DNA from: a bacterium
Lineage (GTDB): Bacteria > Cyanobacteriota > Vampirovibrionia > Gastranaerophilales > Gastranaerophilaceae
Direction of reading: 5' to 3'
Assembly (NCBI GenBank): GCA_017541465.1
Contig: JAFXYZ010000066.1
Span: forward strand, 1 to 57,864
DNA: 57,864 bases
Each line of letters opens with the position of its first letter. Position 1 is the stretch's first letter. The notes below the pieces were generated by a model. The model had not been told where the DNA came from. It searched no databases and was given only the letters and a program-made list of their open reading frames with translations. The position numbers and the translations under genes are program-made. This document shows, piece after piece, positions 16,248 through 24,100 of this stretch.

Positions 16248-16805
16248 ATGATTTCAGTTAATGATTTGAGAACAGGCTTAACCGTTGAAATTGATAACGG
16301 TTTATGGATTGTAGTTGAATTTCTGCATGTAAAACCCGGTAAAGGTGCTGCTTTTGTAAGAACAAAACTGAAGAATGCAGAAACAGGACAGGTCGTTGAA
16401 AAGACCTTCAGAGCAGGCGAAAAAGTCGCAAAAGCAACTCTGGACAAACGCGATATGCAATATTTATACAAGGACGGCAACGACTACGTTATGATGGACC
16501 TTGAAACTTATGAACAGCTTTCTGTTCCCGAGGTTCAGGTCGGTGACGGCAAAAAATACCTCAAGGAAAATATGAATGTATCAATTCTCCTTCACGATGC
16601 AAAGATTATCGGTGTTGATATTCCGAACCACGTTGAGCTGACTGTTGTTGATACACCTCCTGCGGAAAGAGGAAACACCGCACAAGGTTCAGGCAAACCT
16701 GCAACTCTGGAAACAGGTGCAGTTGTAAACGTTCCTTTCTTTGTTGCAGTAGGAGACGTTATCAGAGTTGATACGAGAACTAACGAATATCTTGACAGAG
16801 TTTAA
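16248..16805 (+). CDS. efp: Translation elongation factor P
   Basis: The 185-residue protein has the three EF-P beta-barrel domains: ISVNDLRTGLTVEIDNGLWIV and HVKPGKGAAFVRTKLKN (KOW-like domain with the modifiable Lys loop KPGKG), then LETYEQL, and TNEYLDRV at the C-terminus. EF-P binds the ribosome and relieves stalling at polyproline. The loop sequence PGKGA is of the EpmA-type or unmodified kind. A strong AAAAAGGAAAAATT precedes the ATG. It forms an operon with accB (10-base gap), an arrangement also seen in cyanobacteria. Confidence 0.96.
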   Translation: MISVNDLRTGLTVEIDNGLWIVVEFLHVKPGKGAAFVRTKLKNAETGQVVEKTFRAGEKVAKATLDKRDMQYLYKDGNDYVMMDLETYEQLSVPEVQVGDGKKYLKENMNVSILLHDAKIIGVDIPNHVELTVVDTPPAERGNTAQGSGKPATLETGAVVNVPFFVAVGDVIRVDTRTNEYLDRV

Positions 16806-16815
16806 GGATTAACCA

Positions 16816-17259
16816 ATGGAATTTGATTTAGAATACATACAAAAACTTGCAAATATATTAAAAGACAATAATCTGACGGAAATTACACTCGAGGATGTTG
16901 ATAGAGCAATCGTTCTTAAAAAAGAAGCGGTTGTGACATCTGCCCAGAGTGTACCCGCAGTGCAGGTTCAGACTACACAACCCGAACAGAAGGCAACAGC
17001 GGAAGAACCCAAAACAGAGAAAAAAGGTCACGCTATTGTATCTCCTATGGTCGGAACTTTTTACAGAGCCCCCGGCAAAGACGAACCTCCGTTTGTTGAA
17101 GTCGGCGACATAGTTAAAGACGATCAGACCGTATGCATTATCGAGGCTATGAAACTTATGAACGAAATCGAAGCCGAAGTAAGCGGAAAAGTTACCGAAA
17201 TATGCGTCAAAGACGGTGAAACCGTTGAGTTCGGTCAAGTCTTAATGTATATTGAATAG
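16816..17259 (+). CDS. accB: Acetyl-CoA carboxylase biotin carboxyl carrier protein
   Basis: This 147-residue protein has an N-terminal helical segment, a Pro/Gln/Glu-rich linker (about residues 40-70) and a C-terminal biotinyl domain. That domain contains VSPMVGTFYRAP-like sequence and EAMKLMNEIEAE, in which the Lys of MKLM is biotinylated. It carries carboxybiotin between the carboxylase and transferase parts in fatty acid synthesis. It lies 10 bases after efp, with AAGGA before the ATG. Confidence 0.96.
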   Translation: MEFDLEYIQKLANILKDNNLTEITLEDVDRAIVLKKEAVVTSAQSVPAVQVQTTQPEQKATAEEPKTEKKGHAIVSPMVGTFYRAPGKDEPPFVEVGDIVKDDQTVCIIEAMKLMNEIEAEVSGKVTEICVKDGETVEFGQVLMYIE

Positions 17260-17291
17260 TGGCAAAACTTTTTGAAAAAAGGTACAATGTA

Positions 17292-17325
17292 AATAGCCGT
17301 AGGAAATAAACCTCCTGCGGTTATT
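17292..17325 (+). terminator. Hairpin between accB and the secreted-protein gene
   Basis: A 13-bp imperfect stem (AATAGCCGTAGGA pairing with TCCTGCGGTTATT, two G-T pairs) sits in the 93-base gap. It is not followed by a proper T-run, so it may be a weak terminator, a processing site, or a leader structure of the next gene. Confidence 0.4.
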
Positions 17326-17352
17326 ACATAAAAATCGGGGATAGAAAGAAGA

Positions 17353-18516
17353 ATGAAAAGATTATTTTCTTATATTTTGATAACGGCTTTTCTATTGTCA
17401 AACACATCGGTTCTGAGTGCTTCAGCGGAGCAGGTTTATAAAGGTTCGGTTGAAACCGATGACGGAGGAAAAGCAAAAAGAGAAAGTGACGGCTATTTTA
17501 CAAACGAGTATGAGAAAATAAAACCGAATAACAAGATAGAAATGACTGTTGCCCAGGTGCTTAACGGCGCCGTTGCACAGGAGGGCGACCAGTTTTTTGC
17601 AGAGGTAACCTCAGACGTTAAAGGCGGTTCCGGGGTTTTACTTCCCGTAGGAACAATTGCCCACGGCACAATTAAACAGATTAGTTCCCCGAAACGTTTA
17701 GGGCGAGGCGGTTCTATGGAAATATCCTTTGATTACCTCGTCACACCTGACGGCAGACAAATCCCGATAGAGGGTGAAATGTCCTCAAAACTCAGCAACG
17801 CAAAAGGTGCGGCTAAAATTGTTGCCGAAGATACGGGGCACGTTATGGCGGGCGCAATAATCGGAAGCGGAGTTGCTTTAAATGTTGCCGGAGTTGCGGG
17901 TGTAGTGGCCTCAAGCGGATATACAATACTCGGCGGAGCAGCAGTAGGCGGAATAATTGCACTTGGTGTCAGCTTAATCAGAAAAGGCGACCACGCGCTG
18001 ATTACCCCGGGCGATGAGATAAAAGTCCAGGTCAGAATTGACGAAGAGCTTCCCGTTATATCACAGGATGCACTCAAAGTAGAGGATATGACCTACCCGG
18101 GGCTGAAGGTAGATATAATAAGCAAAAAGAGAGAAAAAGATCCGTTTGATAACGAAAACACAATAACTCTCGATTTGGTTATTAACAATAACTCCGACAA
18201 AACCTTCTCGGGCTTTGATATTGTGCTCAGAGACGATTTAAACAAGGATTATCCCCCAAGTGTCTTTGCAGCAAAGAAAAATTCCATCGCGTTTGAGCGG
18301 ATACAAAGAAACTCTTCCATTTCGGGCACTCTGTCTTTTACGGTCGATCACCCGAAAAGGAAGCACTGGCTTGTTTTTTATGACAAACACAAAAGAATAC
18401 CGCTTGCGAGATATTCAATAAGCAACGTACCTTTAGAGAGCACTCTTGCAAAGGATAAAAATAAAAAGAAGAGAAAAGACAGACACAGAGATGACGATGT
18501 AATTCTTTCGATTTAA
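17353..18516 (+). CDS. Secreted protein with glycine-zipper segment, paralogue of the protein at 2896-3600
   Basis: The 387-residue protein starts with a signal peptide (MKRLFSYILITAFLLSNTSVLSASA). The next part (about residues 55-140) matches the protein at 2896-3600 (GVLLPVGTIAHGTIKQISSPKR, FDYLVTPDGRQIPIE, split by a short gap). Residues about 155-205 form a long glycine- and alanine-rich hydrophobic stretch (AGAIIGSGVALNVAGVAGVV), a glycine-zipper pattern. A C-terminal beta domain contains LVINNNSDKTFSGFDIVL and ends in a very basic tail (KDKNKKKRKDRHR). It is probably envelope-attached. The function is not recognised. Confidence 0.7.
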   Translation: MKRLFSYILITAFLLSNTSVLSASAEQVYKGSVETDDGGKAKRESDGYFTNEYEKIKPNNKIEMTVAQVLNGAVAQEGDQFFAEVTSDVKGGSGVLLPVGTIAHGTIKQISSPKRLGRGGSMEISFDYLVTPDGRQIPIEGEMSSKLSNAKGAAKIVAEDTGHVMAGAIIGSGVALNVAGVAGVVASSGYTILGGAAVGGIIALGVSLIRKGDHALITPGDEIKVQVRIDEELPVISQDALKVEDMTYPGLKVDIISKKREKDPFDNENTITLDLVINNNSDKTFSGFDIVLRDDLNKDYPPSVFAAKKNSIAFERIQRNSSISGTLSFTVDHPKRKHWLVFYDKHKRIPLARYSISNVPLESTLAKDKNKKKRKDRHRDDDVILSI

Positions 18517-18520
18517 GTTT

Positions 18521-19225
18521 TTATGATTTATCCGCAAGAATACTTATATCTTCAAGATTAGAGCAGAAGGCATCAGCAAATTCCGTTGCCTCGTACTCTG
18601 AAAGCAGCGAAGTTGAGGTCTGTTTTGCGCAAATCACACCAACTCCGACCTGAAGTGCCCCCGAACCCATCTGTTCAAAAGCTGCCTTTGCCTGTGCATC
18701 CGTTGTTGCACTGTCGGCAATTTTAGCGGCATTAACAAAATCTTTAATTCCGTTGTTTATCAACCCGCAGGCACCGACAAAACCGATTATACCGACAACA
18801 GCCGCACCGACAGGTCCGCCAAAAACAGCAATACCTGCCATAATTGCAGCGGTAGTGACGAATTTTGCTAATTTCTTCTTGTCTTTTGAAAGTGTATGAA
18901 GAGAACCTACCGCAGTTTTTAAAGACCCTTCGATAAAATTCCAGACTTTTGAGAAAATATTTATATGCCCGTCATCTTTCCCGTCAGTACACTTATTATC
19001 TTCCCCTCTGAGCCAGGCTTCGAGCTGGTCGTTTGAAGTCTTATAAGCATCTTCAACAACAGGCGAGGTCATTTTATAGAGTTTATCGACAAATTCGATA
19101 TTTCTGTCGTTAAAATTCAGTTCTTTTACACTGTACCCAAAATTTTCGAGTGCCCGCTTTTTACTGTCAAAAGCAACCTTCTCAAGATTAAACCCAAGTC
19201 CGCACAAAGACACAGCTAATGCCAT
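18521..19225 (-). CDS. Unknown protein with a glycine-rich hydrophobic core
   Basis: A 234-residue protein with a helical, charged N-terminal half. Near residues 115-150 there is a glycine/alanine-rich hydrophobic segment (AAIMAGIAVFGGPVGAAVVG), followed by an amphipathic region and a Cys-containing tail. There is no signal peptide. ATG at 19225 is chosen because AGGA lies 10 bases upstream; a GTG 6 bases earlier is possible. It converges on the secreted-protein gene with only 4 bases between the stops. No family is recognised. Confidence 0.55.
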   Translation of the reverse strand: MALAVSLCGLGFNLEKVAFDSKKRALENFGYSVKELNFNDRNIEFVDKLYKMTSPVVEDAYKTSNDQLEAWLRGEDNKCTDGKDDGHINIFSKVWNFIEGSLKTAVGSLHTLSKDKKKLAKFVTTAAIMAGIAVFGGPVGAAVVGIIGFVGACGLINNGIKDFVNAAKIADSATTDAQAKAAFEQMGSGALQVGVGVICAKQTSTSLLSEYEATEFADAFCSNLEDISILADKS

Positions 19226-19361
19226 TTTCACACATTCCTATATTTCTTACACACACAATTTTATAAAAACAATTTAAAGAAAGAAATTGACTTTAAAAAA
19301 TGCGCAAATTATATTTTTAGGAATTTTAAAGAGAAAGAGAAGAAAAAAGAGGAACGAAAAA

Positions 19362-19601
19362 ATGAACATTTCTTTCGGACAAAAATTCGTCGTTGATTCT
19401 GCCCAAAATAAACCCGAAGCCTTTAAAAGATTTGGTGCTTACTGCGCTATTCGAAGCAACCTGGCGGGAAGAACACTCTATAAAACGGAAGATTACGGGA
19501 AAGATAAATCAAAATTAACTTTGGATATCCACGACAAACTATCCCCAAAAGTCGAAGAATACTGCAAAATTTTTAATATTAATTACTCAAAAGTTGATTA
19601 A
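19362..19601 (+). CDS. Small protein with N-terminal ISFG motif
   Basis: This 79-residue protein begins MNISFGQKFVVDSAQNKPEAF and is otherwise hydrophilic. ATG at 19362 is preferred because AGAGG lies 9 bases upstream. The longer reading from 19287 adds a basic stretch (LKRKRRKKRNEK) that looks like translated leader. The (I/V)SF(G/E/K) motif also appears near the N-termini of the proteins at 27217 and 39419. No function is recognised. Confidence 0.5.
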   Translation: MNISFGQKFVVDSAQNKPEAFKRFGAYCAIRSNLAGRTLYKTEDYGKDKSKLTLDIHDKLSPKVEEYCKIFNINYSKVD

Positions 19602-19626
19602 AAAGGATAATTTTACAAATTAAAAC

Positions 19627-19655
19627 TTGACCGCAAGCTATTTAGATGTTATCTT
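19627..19655 (+). promoter_or_regulatory. Promoter of the tRNA-Met transcription unit
   Basis: TTGACC at 19627-19632 and TATCTT at 19650-19655 are separated by exactly 17 bases, a good sigma-70-type promoter. The start would fall near 19662, so the two foldback elements at 19680-19908 would be co-transcribed with the tRNA. Confidence 0.65.
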
Positions 19656-19679
19656 AAAAGCATAGAAATAAGATAATAA

Positions 19680-19908
19680 GGGCTTGTGGCACTCTGCCGA
19701 GAAAAACAATTGATAATTGTTTTTCGAGAGGTAGGTAGCGGGACGCTACCGCAAGCCGAAAGAATTAAAACTGAATAATAAGGGCTTGTGGCACTCTGCC
19801 GAGAAAAACAATTGATAATTGTTTTTCGAGAGGGGTAGCGCAGACAAAAAATCGAAGATTTTTTACTCTGAGTTACCGCAAGCCGAAAGAATTAAAACTG
19901 AATAATAA
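19680..19908 (+). repeat. Two tandem foldback elements derived from the 5' half of tRNA-Met
   Basis: Unit 1 (19680-19781) and unit 2 (19782-19908) both begin GGGCTTGTGGC, identical to the first 11 bases of the tRNA at 19909. Both end CCGCAAGCC followed by GAAAGAATTAAAACTGAATA. GGCTTGTGG pairs with CCGCAAGCC to form an outer stem. Inside each is a long AT hairpin (GAAAAACAATT..AATTGTTTTTC) flanked by CTCTGCCGA and CGAGAG. Unit 2 then has GGGTAGCGCAGA, almost the tRNA D-arm (CGGTAGCGCAGA), and later CTCTGAGTTACCGC, an inverted copy of the same arm. Unit 1 has GGTAGCG-GGA-CGCTACC. They look like palindromised tRNA 5' halves invaded by a hairpin module. Confidence 0.75.
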
Positions 19909-19980
19909 GGGCTTGTGGCGCAGCGGTAGCGCAGAGGACTCATAATCCTTTGGTCGTAGGTTCGAATCCTACCGGGCCCA
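19909..19980 (+). tRNA. tRNA-Met (anticodon CAT)
   Basis: The full cloverleaf is readable: acceptor GGGCTTG with CGGGCCC, D-arm GCGC..GCGC, anticodon stem GAGGA/TCCTT with loop CTCATAA, T-arm GTAGG-TTCGAAT-CCTAC and discriminator A. CCA is not encoded. The acceptor pairs at the first position (G-C), so it is not an initiator. It is elongator Met, or possibly the tRNA-Ile whose C34 is modified to lysidine. It is the third of three sequences that begin GGGCTTGTGGC. Confidence 0.93.
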
Positions 19981-20018
19981 TTTTTTATGTTTAAAAATAT
20001 AAAAAAAATAACACAACT

Positions 20019-21143
20019 ATGCAATCAACAAAAGAAATAAACGCAAAAGAAAGAATTATAGCCTGGCCGAGGATGGGCAGAATTGATATACCGTTAAAAG
20101 CGCTTTTGGTATCCTTGGGCGCAAAGGTTATCATACCGCCACCCAACAGCAACGAGGCGCTCGAAATCGGGGTTAAAAACAGTATTGAAGGTATCTGCCT
20201 TCCGTATAAACTCAACCTCGCAAACTATATTATGGCGCTAAATCAGGGCGCAAACACTCTGATGATGTTTCAGGCACCCGGTTCATGCCGGCTCGGAAAC
20301 TACACCAAAATGGCGCAAAAGACCTTAAAGGATATGGGCTACGATTTTGACATGGTCATTTTTGACATGTATAAAAGCAAGATGAAACAAACCCTGCACG
20401 CGTTCTGGTACGTTACCCACTGTCTTAACCCTTTTAAATACTATAAAGGCTTCAGCCTAGGCTTCAACAAATTCTTCGCAATAGACACAGCTGAAAAAAT
20501 GCTCTTAAAAATCCGCCCGAGAGAAATACATAAGGGGGAAGCTGAAGCCCTCTACAACAAATGGCTTCAGATAATAGACGACACAAACTCCGTCTGGGCA
20601 GCGAAAAAGCTCAAAAAACAGGTTATTGAAGATTTTAACAAAATTGAAATCGACAAAGAAAAATTTGTTCCGAAAATATTTCTAATCGGCGAGTTTTTTG
20701 TCCTTTTAGATCCTTACACAAACAAAGAAATTGAAAAAACTCTCGGCGAAATGGGTGTTGAGGTGCAACGGCAGATTATGTTCGGAGACTGGCTAGAGCA
20801 CGTTTTAAAGCCCTCTCTTTTCTACAAAAAAGAATCCCACAGAGAGCGCTCGGTCAGATATGCTAAAGACTATATGAAACGTGCGATAGGCGGTGAGTGT
20901 ATAGAAACAATAGGCGACACTGTCTATGCCGCAAAAAACGGAATAGACGGGGTTATTCACATTTCACCCTTTTCGTGCATCCCCGAAATCGTTTCACAAA
21001 ATATTTTAAACAAAGTGAAACGCAACGAGGATATTCCCGTTATGTCACTAATCTTTGACGAACAAACGGGAAGGGCAGGCTATATAACAAGACTTGAAGC
21101 CTTTGTCGATTTGGTTAAAAGAAAGAAATATAAAAAGCAATAA
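20019..21143 (+). CDS. 2-hydroxyacyl-CoA dehydratase activase-related protein (DUF2229/COG3581-like)
   Basis: The 374-residue protein has the pattern of the activator-associated proteins of the 2-hydroxyacyl-CoA dehydratase family: GICLPYKLNLANYI near the start, FQAPGSCRLGNY, SPFSCIPEIV, and the C-terminal signature DEQTGRAGYITRLEAFVD. Conserved cysteines suggest an iron-sulfur cluster. The protein at 34572-35651 shares the C-terminal signature (DEQTGEAGFVTRLEAFVD) and looks like a partner subunit. No ASKHA ATPase domain is attached or nearby. No ribosome site is visible before ATG at 20019. It follows tRNA-Met by 38 bases and ends at a strong terminator. Confidence 0.7.
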   Translation: MQSTKEINAKERIIAWPRMGRIDIPLKALLVSLGAKVIIPPPNSNEALEIGVKNSIEGICLPYKLNLANYIMALNQGANTLMMFQAPGSCRLGNYTKMAQKTLKDMGYDFDMVIFDMYKSKMKQTLHAFWYVTHCLNPFKYYKGFSLGFNKFFAIDTAEKMLLKIRPREIHKGEAEALYNKWLQIIDDTNSVWAAKKLKKQVIEDFNKIEIDKEKFVPKIFLIGEFFVLLDPYTNKEIEKTLGEMGVEVQRQIMFGDWLEHVLKPSLFYKKESHRERSVRYAKDYMKRAIGGECIETIGDTVYAAKNGIDGVIHISPFSCIPEIVSQNILNKVKRNEDIPVMSLIFDEQTGRAGYITRLEAFVDLVKRKKYKKQ

Positions 21144-21169
21144 AAAAAGCGCCACGAAAGGCGCTTTTT
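21144..21169. terminator. Bidirectional rho-independent terminator
   Basis: AAAAAGCGCC-ACGAAA-GGCGCTTTTT, a perfect stem with A and T flanks. It can serve both the activase-related gene on the plus strand and the giant coiled-coil gene on the minus strand, whose stops face each other. Confidence 0.85.
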
Positions 21170-21192
21170 AATTTAATATTTAATATCTTCAA

Positions 21193-24100
21193 CTATTCTT
21201 CAATATAATTGACTATCTTTGCAATATTTCCGTCAAAGCTCTTGAGTTTTGAAGTCAGAGCATCAACTTTATCGTTGTTTTCTTTTCTTCCTGCAGCCTG
21301 AACCTCGGAAATTACATTGAGCTTAGCACCGAGAGCTTCAATCATATTCTTTATATCAGTGCTGTTTTGCTGGGAAATCTTTTCAAACTTAGCTTCGAGC
21401 TCTGAAATATGCTCTTCAAGTCTGACGATTTTTTCGCTCTGCTCAACAATAATATTAGCCTGCTCTGTGAGTTTGGCATTATAATTATCCATTATCTTTG
21501 CCTGTTCGATGAGCCTGTTATTATATTTATCGAGAATTTTTGACTGCTCTGAAAGTTTCTTTTCCTGGCTTTGTGCGAGTTTGACACTATCCGCGAGTTG
21601 TTTAACAGATTTTTCGGATAATTCTTTTAATAACCCGTTATTTTCTGTTCCGTTTTTCTCAACTGTTTTAAGAAGCATTTCCAAAATCGGAGTAAACATC
21701 TCAAGTGTTTTAACCGAAATATTGTCCGCATCAGGAATATCAAGCCCTTCGATCTGTTTGATAACCTTCTGGGAGTTAGTTTTGCTGATTTTTTCTATCT
21801 TCTTCAGAAGTTTTATTAAGACTGTCTTATCTTCAAAATTTTCTATCTTCTTAATTATTTTGTTTAAGAAAATTCTGTCATCGAGATATTCGAGTTTATC
21901 AAAGAGTTTGACATAAACCTTCTCGGAATTAAGGAGCATCTTGAAGTTTTCGGTATTCTTTTCCTCAATGTCCTTAATCTTCTTGCTTATGCTCTCAAAC
22001 TGTTCCGTGAAGTTCTTGTAATAGTCATCGTTATTGAGAAGAAGGTCGAGCTCGGAGTTGTGTTTTGCCTTCAGCTCCGCAATTTTTTCGAGCAATTCGG
22101 TGTGAAGCTGTTCGTTTCTTGTGATTATTTCCTTCTGGAGGAAAAGGCTCTCTTCTTCACTGCCTGATTTAATTTCAGAAAGTTTATCAATTATATCCTT
22201 ATGGAAACATGCTCTTTCTGTTTCACTATCCGATTTAATCTCGGAGAGTTTATCAAGAACATAATTTTGGAATTGTGCTCTTCCTGTTTCACTTGCTTCC
22301 CTTAAATCCGCAAGTTTTGAGAGAATATCGTTATAATAAACCCCAACCTGAGATTTCGTCTCATCGGAATATCCCTGAATTGCCGATTTAATGATACCAA
22401 GAGAATCGCCGACCGAATCTATCCACTGAGCAAGATATGCAAAAGCATTACTCAGGTTATCGCTTGCCTCGGTCAGAGAATTTACCTTACTCTCTAAGCC
22501 CGTAACCTGCATTGTGCTTTCGATTGCATAGCGCATATCCTGAAGCTGAACAATAGCATCCGACAAATCTTCGAGCTGAGCTCTGAAACGTTTGTTTGCA
22601 TCATCAGAGTTAACGATTAATTTGTTTGTTCTCTTACTGATACTTGAAATATCAGAATTTATGGAATCGATATTATCCTTAATCGTCTGAATATTTTCGT
22701 CAGTATATTTTGTATTATCGTTGATTATTTTATGAATTTTAATGAAATCGGACTCAACATCAAAGAGAGTGTAAACATAGTTGTTTGCGGTCAAGTCTTT
22801 TGTACCTGTCAGATTTACAAACTCTTTTGAAAGATCATCAAGCTGAGATTTAACGTTATCAAGGTTCTCGGAGGAATTATCAACTTTATTCTTTAAGTAA
22901 TCAATATAAGAATTTGAATTATCGAGCTGAGATTTGACATAACTCATATCAATGGAAGAGTTATCCATCTCATTCATCAAATATCTTAAATCATTTGAAC
23001 TCTCGGCATTCTGTCTGTTGATTTCGTCCATCTTTGTTCTGATGTCATCAGACAAATCTCTGAGGGTTGCGCTGTTGTCCTCTGCTTTATCCTTTAAAGA
23101 AAGTACGTCCTGAGATACATCCGAGACCTTATTGATTATCTCGTTTGCGTTTTCCTCGAGTTTATCCTCAACAACCCCAAAGGTGTCATTGATTTTGGAC
23201 AATTCCTCGGAAAAAGTCTGTTTGAGCTCTTCTTTAAATTCACGGAAGGAATTATCGGTACTTTCGTATTTTTCAGCGATAGACTCCATTTCAGAGTACA
23301 TCGACTTAATTTCATCCTGAAGTGAATGAAGAGTTTCACCTGCAATCTGAGTATTTGAACACAATTCCTCTATGGTTGCGGTCATCTGGGTAAACTGTCT
23401 TGAAATATCATCGCTGTTTTGGGCGAAGTTATCGCTCAACAGTTCGCTTATTTCGTGGAAGGAATTGTTAATCGTTTCAACATTAGAATTAACAAGAGCG
23501 GAAATTTCCTCCATTCTTTCATTAAGCGCTTCTGAAACCTGAGCAACGTATTCAAACTTCTGAGTGGTTTCTTTTATTTCGTCTAATGTAAACGTAATAT
23601 TTTCAATGCTGTTATTGCGCTCAATTGCAATATCCGTCAATTTAGAGGAAATATTGTCTGTAATTCCCTCCATAACGTTGTCAAGCTCGGGTTTGAACTC
23701 GTTTGTGAAGGTTACAATTCTGTCATTGATTTCATCATAGACAAAATTAATCTTCTCTGTGAGCTCATCTCTTAACTGTTCTGTTATTTCTTTTGTATCT
23801 GACGGAATGATATTCTGAATTTCCTCGAGTTTTGAGGTAAGCTCGAGGTTTAAATCGGAAATTTTTGCATTAAGTTCTTCTGTTATATCGTGCGCAAGAA
23901 CACTCTCTGAAGGAAGCTCGGAAGATAACTGTTCAAAAATTGTATGAATTTCCTGCGATAAATCAGAGATTTTTTCATTTAAAGTGTTATTTAAATTATC
24001 GCCGATTTGAGCGAGTTCAGGCTTAATATCGTTTGAAACAATTGCAAGATTTTCGGCAATATCACCCGAAATATTATTTATCTGCTCTCTTATCTGAGAG

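Noticed and set aside
19680-19908. CRISPR array or two extra functional tRNAs
   Set aside because: Units are 102 and 127 bases with no spacer pattern, and neither unit has a T-arm or anticodon stem, so they are not complete tRNAs.
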